Shown: positions 1 to 6,598 of the stretch, piece after piece
Layout: each line of letters begins with the position of its first letter
Position numbering within the stretch: position 1 is the stretch's first letter
Assembly: GCA_038116915.1 (NCBI GenBank)
Contig: JAYOEU010000215.1
Location: forward strand, 1-6,598
Source of the DNA: JADHLJ01 sp038116915
Lineage (GTDB): Bacteria > Pseudomonadota > Alphaproteobacteria > Thalassobaculales > Thalassobaculaceae
Direction of reading: 5' to 3'
DNA length: 6,598 nt
The notes under the pieces: generated by a model
The model's input: the letters and a program-made list of their open reading frames with translations, nothing else
Told to the model about the DNA's origin: nothing
Database searches by the model: none
Translations under genes and position numbers: made by a program

Positions 1-1959
1 GACCACCAGCGCGACCAGGCGTCCGAAGGGGGGCATCCCCGCCGCCTCGCGAGCTCGCGCCTCCTCGGCGAGGAAGCCGTCGCGGTCCCATTCGACGAGG
101 GCCTGCATCACCGGGTTTTCCGGCTGATGGGTTTGCAGATAGACGGTCCCCGCCCGGTCGGCGCGGCCCGCCCGTCCGGCGACTTGGTGCAGCAGTTGAT
201 AGGTTCGCTCCGCCGCCCTCAGGTCACCACCGGCCAGCCCGAGATCGGCATCGACCACCCCCACCGTGGTCAGCAGGGGAAAATGATGGCCCTTGGCCAC
301 CACTTGGGTCCCGATGATGATGTCGACCTCGCCGGCCCGCACCGCGCGGCTGAACTCGGCCGCGGCGCTGGGGCCGGCCAGGGTGTCGCTGGAGGCGATA
401 TGCACCCGCGCCTCGGGAAACCGGTCGTAGATCTCCTCGGCCAGCCGCTCCACGCCCGGACCGCTGGGCACGAAACTGTCGACCGCGCCGCAGTCCCGGC
501 ACTCCGAAGGCCGTCCCGAGACATAGCCGCAATGATGGCATTGCAGGCGCTGGGTCAGGCGATGCTCGACCAGCCAGGCGCTGCAGTTCGGGCATTCAAG
601 CCGATGCCCGCAGGCCCGGCACAGGGTCAGCGGCGCGTAGCCCCGGCGATTGAGGAACAGCATCGCCTGCTCGCCCCGCTCCAGCGATGCGGTCATCGCC
701 CGGACCAACTCCGGCGCCACCCACCGGCCGCGCTCCGACCCGGCCCGGCGCATGTCGATCGGCACCACCTCCGGCAGGGACGCGCCGCCGTGACGCGCGC
801 TCAGCGAGACCACGTCATAACGGCCGCGGCTGATATTGGTGACGGTCTCCAGCGACGGCGTCGCCGAAACCAGGACCGCCGGGATGCCGGCCAGGCTCGC
901 CCGGACCACCGCCATGTCGCGTCCCTGGTAGGAGACCCCGTCCACCTGCTTAAACGCGGCCTCGTGCTCCTCGTCGACGATGATCAGACCGAGATCCGGG
1001 AACGGCAGGAACAGGGCCGAGCGGGCGCCGACCAGGACCTGGACCCGGCCCTCGACGATGGCCCTCCAGGTCCGCCGGCGCACCGGCGGTGAAAGGTCCG
1101 AGTGCCACTCCGCCGGCCGCACCCCGAACCGCGCCTCGAAGCGGGCGAGAAACGGCGCCGAAAGCGCGATCTCCGGCACCAGGATCAGCACCTGCCGCCC
1201 GTGCCGCAGCGCCTCGGCCGCGGCCTCGAAATAGACCTCCGTCTTGCCGGCCCCGGTGACGCCGTCGATTACCGTCACCGAAAAGGCGGCATCCCGTACC
1301 TTCCCCATAAGCGTGTCCGCCGCCGCCCTTTGCGCGCTGTCGAGGGCCATCATCCGCGGCGTGTCCGGGTCGGGGACCGGAACAGGGGGATCCGCCGGCA
1401 GCGCGATCGCCGCGAGCACTCCCGCCTCCGCCAGGCCCTTGATCACCGAGGCGGTGACGCCGAGCTCTTTGGTGATGTTGGGAACCGTGCGCGGCGGGCC
1501 GTCCGAGAGCAGGTCCAGCACCCGCGTTCTGGCCGGCGTCATGCGCAGCCCGTCGGGAAGCGCGGCGCCGGACCGGGCATAGGCGATGACCGGCTCGGCG
1601 GGACGCAGGGCCGCCGGCACGCTCAAGGCCATGCGCAGCACCGAGCCGGGCGGCGACAGTGTATAGGCCGCCACCCACTGCACGAAGTCCAGGACCACCG
1701 CCGGCAGACGCGGCACCTCGAACCGCCGGAACACCGCTCTCAGCTTGGCCGCCTCGACCGTTCCGTCACCGCCGCCGATGACCACGCCCATGACCCGGCG
1801 CCCGGACAGCGGCACCTCGACGACGTCTCCCGGCTCCAGATCCAGGCCCTCGTCGAGATAGTCATAGGCACCCGCCAGCGGCAGCGGCAGCAGCACGCCG
1901 ACGCGCCGCGCCGGACCGAACAATCCCCCCTCGTCCATGCCGCCGGTGTCAGCCGCCAT
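1..1959 (-). CDS. priA: Primosomal protein N' / replication restart helicase PriA (C-terminus beyond window)
   Basis: PriA is a superfamily 2 3'-to-5' DNA helicase that recognises abandoned replication forks and starts replisome reloading. The frame is open from ATG 1959 to the left edge, giving 653 codons; E. coli PriA has 732, so roughly the last 80-100 residues (part of the C-terminal domain) are missing. Visible parts in order: an N-terminal 3'-end-binding domain (VGVLLPLPLAGAYDY near residues 20-34), a winged-helix region (about 115-200), Walker A GVTGAGKT (233-240), Walker B DEEH (329-332), motif III SATPS (365-369), a zinc-binding insert with eight cysteines (447, 450, 456, 459, 474, 477, 487, 490) and motif VI QVAGRAGR (592-599). 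All expected catalytic and zinc ligands are present. The start is supported by AGGG at 1968-1971, 8 nt upstream; an in-frame GTG lies one codon earlier and a second ATG at 1938. It is transcribed divergently from the transaldolase operon. Confidence 0.97.
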   Translation of the reverse strand, partial: MAADTGGMDEGGLFGPARRVGVLLPLPLAGAYDYLDEGLDLEPGDVVEVPLSGRRVMGVVIGGGDGTVEAAKLRAVFRRFEVPRLPAVVLDFVQWVAAYTLSPPGSVLRMALSVPAALRPAEPVIAYARSGAALPDGLRMTPARTRVLDLLSDGPPRTVPNITKELGVTASVIKGLAEAGVLAAIALPADPPVPVPDPDTPRMMALDSAQRAAADTLMGKVRDAAFSVTVIDGVTGAGKTEVYFEAAAEALRHGRQVLILVPEIALSAPFLARFEARFGVRPAEWHSDLSPPVRRRTWRAIVEGRVQVLVGARSALFLPFPDLGLIIVDEEHEAAFKQVDGVSYQGRDMAVVRASLAGIPAVLVSATPSLETVTNISRGRYDVVSLSARHGGASLPEVVPIDMRRAGSERGRWVAPELVRAMTASLERGEQAMLFLNRRGYAPLTLCRACGHRLECPNCSAWLVEHRLTQRLQCHHCGYVSGRPSECRDCGAVDSFVPSGPGVERLAEEIYDRFPEARVHIASSDTLAGPSAAAEFSRAVRAGEVDIIIGTQVVAKGHHFPLLTTVGVVDADLGLAGGDLRAAERTYQLLHQVAGRAGRADRAGTVYLQTHQPENPVMQALVEWDRDGFLAEEARAREAAGMPPFGRLVALVV

Positions 1960-1981
1960 CACGATCGCCCTGCCTCGTCAT

Positions 1982-2019
1982 CGGTTGAGTGTGTGTCGGC
2001 TCCGTCACACCCGCAACCG
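1982..2019. promoter_or_regulatory. 38-nt imperfect palindrome between priA and the transaldolase gene
   Basis: The arms are CGGTTG (1982-1987) with CAACCG (2014-2019), GTGTG (1991-1995) with CACAC (2006-2010), and CGG (1997-1999) with CCG (2002-2004), all symmetric about position 2000.5. The three-base gaps on each side contain one further pair (1989 with 2012), so 15 of 19 positions are complementary. It begins 22 bp upstream of the priA start and ends 116 bp before the transaldolase start. The symmetry is seen directly. A role as an operator in the divergent promoter region, or as a hairpin in the priA leader RNA, is inference; no regulator family is recognised and no T-tract follows. Confidence 0.45.
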
Positions 2020-2055
2020 GGCATCGGGAAATCCAACATTTGAGCCGGAGCCGCC

Positions 2056-2082
2056 CTAGCCAGCCACGGGAGGCTGGGTTAG
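2056..2082 (+). promoter_or_regulatory. Hairpin upstream of the transaldolase gene
   Basis: CCAGCC (2060-2065) pairs with GGCTGG (2072-2077) around a six-base loop. The stem can be extended by four more pairs (2056-2059 with 2079-2082) if G2078 is bulged and one G-T wobble is allowed. It sits 53 nt before the ATG at 2136, so it could lie in the 5' leader of the operon. No U-run follows, so it is not a classical intrinsic terminator. The function is unknown and chance is possible in GC-rich DNA. Confidence 0.3.
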
Positions 2083-2135
2083 ACTCAACGGGTGATTCGG
2101 ATGCCGCGCGCATCCCCGAGCGAACGGAACCGCCC

Positions 2136-2810
2136 ATGAAGTTCTTTATCGATACCGCCGATGTCGCCGAAATCGCGGACCTCGCCTCGACCGGGCTGGT
2201 GGATGGCGTGACCACAAACCCGTCGCTGATCGCCAAGTCGGGCCGGAACATCATGGATGTCATCGCCGAGATCTGCGACCTAGTCGAGGGGCCGGTCAGC
2301 GCCGAGGTCGCGGCAACCGATTTCAAGACCATGCTGGCCGAGGGGCGCAAGCTCGCCAAGATCGCCGGCAACGTGACAGTGAAGGTGCCGCTGACGGTGG
2401 ACGGCCTGAAGACCTGCAAGGCGCTCTCGGACGAGGGAACCGGCGTGAACGTCACCCTGTGCTTCTCCGCCACCCAGGCGCTGCTGGCCGCCAAGGCCGG
2501 CGCGACCTTCATCTCGCCCTTCGTCGGACGGCTCGACGACATCGGCGCGGTCGGCATGGAGCTGATCGCCGATATCGTCCAGATCTACGCGAACTATGAC
2601 TTCCCGACCGAGGTTCTGGTGGCCTCGGTGCGCGGCCCGCAGCATGTTCTGGAGGCCGCCAAAATCGGTGCCGATGTCGCGACCCTGCCGCCGGGCGTGA
2701 TCCGCGCCATGTACAACCATCCGCTCACCGACAAGGGCCTGCAGGCCTTCCTGGACGACTGGGCCAAGACCGGCCAGTCGATCCTCGGATCGGGAGGCGG
2801 TGGGGCATGA
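2136..2810 (+). CDS. tal: Transaldolase, TalC/FSA-type (family often labelled fructose-6-phosphate aldolase)
   Basis: This is a cytosolic (beta/alpha)8-barrel class I aldolase of the small transaldolase family, moving a dihydroxyacetone unit between sugar phosphates in the non-oxidative pentose phosphate pathway. The 224 residues match the usual 210-230 of the family. Diagnostic segments are MKFFIDTADV at the start (D6), GVTTNPSLIAKSG (N28), the Schiff-base lysine K83 in VTVKVPLT, NVTLCFS (N105, T107) and SPFVGRLDD (F129, R132). E57 and F129 occupy positions where true fructose-6-phosphate aldolases such as E. coli FsaA carry Gln and Tyr, so transaldolase activity is more likely than aldolase activity. 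The frame stays open upstream to 1989, but homology begins exactly at MKFFIDTA, which fixes the start; the Shine-Dalgarno is weak (CGGAAC just upstream). The C-terminus is a short glycine-rich tail. Its stop overlaps the next start as ATGA, and it heads the three-gene operon. Confidence 0.93.
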   Translation: MKFFIDTADVAEIADLASTGLVDGVTTNPSLIAKSGRNIMDVIAEICDLVEGPVSAEVAATDFKTMLAEGRKLAKIAGNVTVKVPLTVDGLKTCKALSDEGTGVNVTLCFSATQALLAAKAGATFISPFVGRLDDIGAVGMELIADIVQIYANYDFPTEVLVASVRGPQHVLEAAKIGADVATLPPGVIRAMYNHPLTDKGLQAFLDDWAKTGQSILGSGGGGA

Positions 2811-3553
2811 CCGAAAAGGGATCCGTCGCCACGCCGGGCCGCCGCGAGTCGACGGCCGCGAATGACGTTCCCTCCAAGGCGCTGAGCGAGGACGCGGTTC
2901 TCGACTATCTGCGGCGCAATCCCGAGCTCCTGACCAACAACCCGGTGCTGCTCGAATCGCTCGCGCAATCGGCGCGGTTCGACGGCAATGTGGTCGACAT
3001 GCAGCACCTGATGCTGAACCGGCTGCGCGAGGAGAACATACGGCTGCGCGACGCCCATGCCGCCATCGTCGGCACCGCGCGCGACAACCGGTCGGCGCAG
3101 TTGCAGGTCCACGAGGCGGTGCTGCAGATCCTCGCGGCGCGGAGTTTCGAGAAACTGATCCACACGGTGACCGCCGACCTGCCGCTGGTGCTTGAGGTCG
3201 ACGCGGTGACGATCTGCCTTGAGGTCGGTGACGTGCGTATCCCCCGCGCCTACGCCTCCAGTTTGAAATCGATCCCCGAGGGCGCCATAGAGCGGGTTCT
3301 GGGACCGGGCCGCAACATCGCGCTCGCCTCGGACATCACCGCCGACAAGAAGATCTTCGATGCCGCCGCCGGGCTGGTCCGCAGTCAGGCGCTGGCGCGG
3401 CTCGATCTTGGACCGCAAGCGCCGAAGGCCCTGCTGGCGATCGGCAGCCGCGACGTCGACACTTTCCATCAGGGTCAGGGAACCGAGCTGATCGGCTTCC
3501 TCGCCAAGGCGCTGGAAACCACCATCAGGCAATGGCTGAACCTGCCGAGCTGA
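2807..3553 (+). CDS. DUF484 family protein (GAF-like), XerC neighbour
   Basis: This 248-residue cytoplasmic protein of unknown biochemical function belongs to the DUF484 family, whose genes often sit directly before xerC in proteobacteria (E. coli yigA-xerC). Residues 1-26 look disordered. They are followed by the family's helical N-terminal motif (VLDYLRRNPELLTNNPVLLE, 31-50), a likely coiled coil (about 63-105, with LMLNRLREENIRLRD), and a GAF-like domain (about 110-245) ending in the conserved HQGQGTELIGFLAKAL stretch (221-236). No catalytic residues, signal peptide or membrane segment are visible. The start is well supported: GGGAGG at 2792-2797 lies 9 nt upstream of the ATG, which overlaps the transaldolase stop by four bases. 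Its 3' end overlaps xerC by 22 nt, pointing to co-translation. Assignment is by sequence character plus context; a role in Xer recombination is only implied by gene order. Confidence 0.9.
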   Translation: MTEKGSVATPGRRESTAANDVPSKALSEDAVLDYLRRNPELLTNNPVLLESLAQSARFDGNVVDMQHLMLNRLREENIRLRDAHAAIVGTARDNRSAQLQVHEAVLQILAARSFEKLIHTVTADLPLVLEVDAVTICLEVGDVRIPRAYASSLKSIPEGAIERVLGPGRNIALASDITADKKIFDAAAGLVRSQALARLDLGPQAPKALLAIGSRDVDTFHQGQGTELIGFLAKALETTIRQWLNLPS

Positions 3554-4485
3554 CTCCCGGCCCACCGGTTGCCGCCGATCTCGCGCGCGCGGTTTCGGGC
3601 TGGCGGGATTGGCTGGCCGGCGAGCGGCGCATGGCCGACCACACCCAGGCCGCCTATGCCCGCGATCTGCGCGCCTTCCTCGACTTCCTCGCCGGTCATC
3701 TCGGCGCGCCGCCCGGCCTCGCCGAACTCGGCGATCTGAAGACCATGGATTTCCGCGCCTATCTCGCCCGGCGGCGGACCAGCGGGCTTTCCGCGACCTC
3801 GACGGCCCGGGCGCTGTCGACGATCCGCACCTTCTTCCGCTATCTGGAGCGCCGTCACGGGGTCGCCAACCCGGCGATCCAGACGATCCGCACCCCGAAG
3901 CTGCCGCGCTCGCTTCCCAAGGCGATCGGCATCGAGGATGCGGCAAAGACCCTCGACATGGCCGAGATCATGGCCGAGGAGCCCTGGATCGCCGCCCGCG
4001 ACGCGGCGGTGCTGTGCCTGCTCTACGGCTGCGGGCTGCGGATCGGCGAGGCGCTGGCGCTGAACCGGGGCGACGCGCCGGCCTCCGACGTGATGACCAT
4101 CCTCGGCAAGGGCGGCAAGGAGCGGATGGTGCCGGTACTGCCCGCCGTTCGAAAGGCGGTCGCCGCGTATCTGAAGCTCTGCCCCTTTGCGGGCGGTCCG
4201 AAGGACCCGCTGTTTCTCGGCGCGCGCGGGGGGCGGTTGCAGCCGGCGGTCCTGCAGCGGGCCATGCGGCTGATCCGGGGCGCCCTCGGCCTGCCGGACA
4301 GCGCGACCCCGCACGCGCTGCGCCATTCCTTCGCGACGCACCTGCTCTCCGGCGGCGGCGATTTGCGGGCGATCCAGGAACTGCTGGGCCACGCCTCGCT
4401 CTCAACCACCCAGCGCTATACCAATGTCGATGCCGAGCACCTGCTCGCCGTCCACCGGGGCGCGCATCCTCGCGATCGGCGCTAG
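3532..4485 (+). CDS. xerC: Site-specific tyrosine recombinase XerC
   Basis: XerC acts with XerD at the chromosomal dif site to resolve chromosome dimers before division. The 317 residues are close to the usual 295-320. The N-terminal SAM-like core-binding domain covers about residues 12-108 (with HTQAAYARDLRAFLDFL), and the catalytic domain about 125-310. All six catalytic residues are present: R170 (YGCGLRIGEAL), K193 (GKGGKER), H261 and R264 (HALRHSFATHLL), H287 (LLGHASLSTTQ) and the nucleophile Y296. The H-x-x-R, R-to-H (23) and H-to-Y (9) spacings equal those of E. coli XerD. Position after a DUF484 gene and the ending with AHPR favour XerC over XerD. ATG 3532 lies inside the DUF484 gene; the ribosome site is weak, fitting translational coupling. 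The next in-frame ATG (3631) would remove part of the core-binding domain. No strong terminator follows. Confidence 0.95.
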   Translation: MAEPAELTPGPPVAADLARAVSGWRDWLAGERRMADHTQAAYARDLRAFLDFLAGHLGAPPGLAELGDLKTMDFRAYLARRRTSGLSATSTARALSTIRTFFRYLERRHGVANPAIQTIRTPKLPRSLPKAIGIEDAAKTLDMAEIMAEEPWIAARDAAVLCLLYGCGLRIGEALALNRGDAPASDVMTILGKGGKERMVPVLPAVRKAVAAYLKLCPFAGGPKDPLFLGARGGRLQPAVLQRAMRLIRGALGLPDSATPHALRHSFATHLLSGGGDLRAIQELLGHASLSTTQRYTNVDAEHLLAVHRGAHPRDRR

Positions 4486-4552
4486 GAAAGCCCGGCCCGG
4501 CGGCTGGCGGAAACGTTGGCTCGAAGAACCTTGCGGAATCAGCGTTGCTTGG

Positions 4553-4580
4553 CCGAACTTTTGGTTTTCGGATCAATTTT
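4553..4580 (+). terminator. Weak candidate xerC terminator
   Basis: CCGAA (4553-4557) can pair with TTCGG (4567-4571) around a nine-base loop, followed by a T-rich stretch ending in four Ts at 4577-4580. It lies 67 nt after the xerC stop. The stem is only five pairs, the loop is long, and the T run starts six bases after the stem, so this is a weak case; read-through into the downstream hairpin repeats is an alternative. Confidence 0.2.
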
Positions 4581-4800
4581 CAAATATAACTTGCTGAAAA
4601 ATAGAGAACATTTCCACTTCTTAAAGTAATATATTAATAATAGAAAACTATATATCGTCACATTCCAAAGTTTACCCCACAACATATGGGAAAACGATCT
4701 CAACAGTGAAGCAAATTCAGCGACGAAATCCGCTTCCTCGCCACGTTCTTACCATGACCATCTTAAAATTCACTGTTTTCCATTAAAATCAAATAGGTGT
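4561..4800. other. AT-rich island
   Basis: By direct count 80 of 240 bases are G or C (33%), and 4621-4680 has only 15 of 60 (25%), against about 65-78% in sampled neighbouring gene stretches. It contains a perfect 10-bp palindrome TAATATATTA (4627-4636) and a 9-bp inverted pair AACAGTGAA (4702-4710) with TTCACTGTT (4769-4777); both could be chance in such sequence. No DnaA box, dif site or insertion-sequence end was recognised. It may be acquired DNA, a decayed element or a structural/protein-binding region. Confidence 0.75.
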
Positions 4801-4891
4801 CCCGTGTACCTTCAAACGTTTTCTAAACTACCCAGTGGCATCGCGCGTCCTTTCGGTTGATGGCTGCCCCCAAGCATTTCCTCACCCGTAT

Positions 4892-4930
4892 CCCCGACGA
4901 AAGTCGGGGCCGACGCCTGAAGCCAAGTTG
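4892..4930 (+). repeat. Outer left copy (A) of GC-rich hairpin repeat
   Basis: CCCCGAC (4892-4898) and GTCGGGG (4903-4909) form a perfect 7-bp stem closed by a GAAA tetraloop, followed by CCGACGC. The block 4892-4916 matches the reverse complement of 5147-5171 at 21 of 25 positions, and similarity continues to 4930 (30 of 39 overall). It looks like one unit of a dispersed palindromic repeat of the kind common in GC-rich proteobacterial genomes. Confidence 0.7.
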
Positions 4931-4964
4931 CAACAATAAAACGCTCTCCCTGACTTCAGTTTAA

Positions 4965-4989
4965 CGTCGCCCTGGCGAAAGCCGGGGCT
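4965..4989 (+). repeat. Inner left copy (B) of GC-rich hairpin repeat
   Basis: CCCTGGC (4970-4976) and GCCGGGG (4981-4987) form a 7-bp stem with one G-T wobble around GAAA, the same layout as copy A. The 25-bp block is the reverse complement of 5066-5090 except at one position, the tightest match in the array. Confidence 0.75.
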
Positions 4990-5065
4990 GTTGCCGCCAT
5001 CGGGTGATCCGAACAAGCAAGAAGAAACTATGGAGAAACCAGTTTGACCCGGCGGTATCGTCACA

Positions 5066-5090
5066 AGCCCCGGCCTTCGCCAGGGCGACG
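5066..5090 (-). repeat. Inner right copy (B') of GC-rich hairpin repeat
   Basis: This is the inverted partner of 4965-4989 (24 of 25 bases). As RNA its stem is fully paired (with one wobble) only when read on the minus strand, where the loop is GAAG; on the plus strand the wobble becomes a C-A mismatch. Its natural orientation is therefore opposite to copy B. Confidence 0.75.
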
Positions 5091-5112
5091 GGACGAAGAA
5101 ATCGCCGCATCC

Positions 5113-5130
5113 GTGATCGGTTCCGATCAC
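5113..5130. repeat. 18-bp palindrome GTGATCGG-TT-CCGATCAC
   Basis: Two perfect 8-bp arms (5113-5120 and 5123-5130) are separated by two bases. The related half-sequence GTGATCCG occurs at 5004-5011. The two-base spacer is too tight for an RNA hairpin without opening pairs, so it looks more like a two-fold protein site, but its position between convergent genes argues against a promoter operator. It lies between repeat copies B' and A'. Confidence 0.5.
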
Positions 5131-5132
5131 CT

Positions 5133-5171
5133 CAATTTAGCCACAAGCGTCGGCCCCGGCCTGCGCCGGGG
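5133..5171 (-). repeat. Outer right copy (A') of GC-rich hairpin repeat
   Basis: CCCCGGC (5154-5160) and GCCGGGG (5165-5171) form a perfect 7-bp stem with a four-base loop. The unit is inverted relative to 4892-4930. It closes the nested A-B-B'-A' array only 40 bp from the lpd stop and would be transcribed as a hairpin at the end of an lpd message that read through the nearer terminator. Confidence 0.7.
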
Positions 5172-5201
5172 AAACAGAGAAGGTGGGAAAAAGATCCCTC
5201 C
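5172..5201 (-). terminator. lpd: Probable intrinsic terminator of lpd
   Basis: Read on the minus strand, GGAGGGA (5201-5195) pairs with TCCCACC (5188-5182) across a six-base T-rich loop with one internal A-A mismatch, and TTCTCTGTTT (5181-5172) follows, with seven Ts in ten bases. The stem starts 10 nt after the lpd stop codon, the usual place for a terminator. The mismatch and interrupted T run keep confidence moderate; the A' hairpin just beyond could act as a backup. Confidence 0.45.
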
Positions 5202-5211
5202 CCCCAAACCC

Positions 5212-6598
<1,387 letters not shown>

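Larger units (their letters stand above)
4486..5211. other. Convergent xerC-lpd intergenic region without a convincing gene
   Basis: These 726 bp separate two convergent genes, so promoters are not needed here and transcription terminators are expected. Positions 4486-4560 are of moderate GC with no clear structure. Positions 4561-4800 form an AT-rich island. Positions 4801-4890 return to mixed composition. Positions 4892-5171 hold nested inverted repeats, and 5182-5201 a probable lpd terminator. Frames that open here are short, and none has a convincing ribosome site. No tRNA, CRISPR or insertion sequence was seen. Confidence 0.8.

Noticed and set aside
127..1092. A 321-codon plus-strand open frame opposite priA
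   Set aside because: The minus strand here encodes clear PriA motifs including the zinc cysteines and helicase motifs; the plus-strand product is low-complexity and looks like a shadow.
1997..2053. CGGCTCCG / CGGAGCCG inverted pair spanning much of the priA-transaldolase spacer
   Set aside because: The 41-base loop and overlap with the stronger 38-nt palindrome make it less convincing; it competes with the better-supported structure.
2594..3946. A 450-codon open frame on the minus strand across the transaldolase, DUF484 and xerC genes
   Set aside because: It is antisense to three well-recognised genes, its product is rich in Arg/Gly/Asp with no family character, and long antisense frames are common in GC-rich DNA.
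3609..4589. A 326-codon frame overlapping xerC in another phase
   Set aside because: XerC has all six catalytic residues with correct spacing; the alternative product is Arg/Pro/Gly-rich with no recognisable domain.
4621..4637. CtrA-type site TTAA-N-TTAA
   Set aside because: The two TTAA blocks are separated by nine bases rather than seven, and such matches are expected by chance in 25% GC sequence.
4617..4645. Possible dif site near xerC in the AT-rich island
   Set aside because: The sequence around TAATATATTA lacks the conserved XerC and XerD arm sequences (for example a TTATGTTAA-like arm) and the 11-6-11 layout; dif is usually not next to xerC.
4702..4777. 9-bp inverted pair AACAGTGAA / TTCACTGTT
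   Set aside because: The arms are 58 bases apart and do not extend; a match of this length is not rare within a 300-bp stretch.
4561..4800. Replication origin-like AT-rich element
   Set aside because: No DnaA box (TTATNCACA-like) was found on either strand, and no origin-linked genes are in the window.

Overview
The window looks like ordinary core chromosome from a GC-rich proteobacterium, most likely an alphaproteobacterium and perhaps Rhodospirillales-like. This rests on sampled coding stretches of roughly 65-78% GC, on the protein sequences (PriA, XerC and dihydrolipoamide dehydrogenase read as alphaproteobacterial), on the compact fsa/tal - DUF484 - xerC cluster, and on GC-rich hairpin repeats in intergenic DNA. 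The lineage is inferred from recognition, not from a search.

Layout, left to right. (1) Positions 1-1959, minus strand: priA, the replication-restart helicase, whose C-terminus is cut off by the left edge. (2) Positions 1960-2135: a divergent intergenic region holding a 38-nt imperfect palindrome and a second hairpin. (3) Positions 2136-4485, plus strand: a tightly packed operon of a small TalC/FSA-type transaldolase, a DUF484 protein (ATGA overlap) and the tyrosine recombinase XerC (22-nt overlap). (4) Positions 4486-5211: a 726-bp convergent intergenic region with no convincing gene. Its left part is a strongly AT-rich island (about 33% GC over 4561-4800). Its right part holds four copies of a GC-rich hairpin repeat arranged as two nested inverted pairs, followed by a probable lpd terminator. 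(5) Positions 5212-6598, minus strand: lpd (E3, dihydrolipoamide dehydrogenase), nearly complete, missing only the first few residues at the right edge.

Functionally the genes are housekeeping: replication restart (PriA), chromosome dimer resolution (XerC, with DUF484 as its usual neighbour), the non-oxidative pentose phosphate pathway (transaldolase) and the 2-oxoacid dehydrogenase complexes (Lpd). All key catalytic residues that can be checked are present, and no gene appears broken. I do not see a convincing new multi-gene system. The parts most worth a second look are non-coding: the nested inverted-repeat array, the AT-rich island next to it (with a small open frame of doubtful reality), and the large palindrome between priA and the transaldolase gene.
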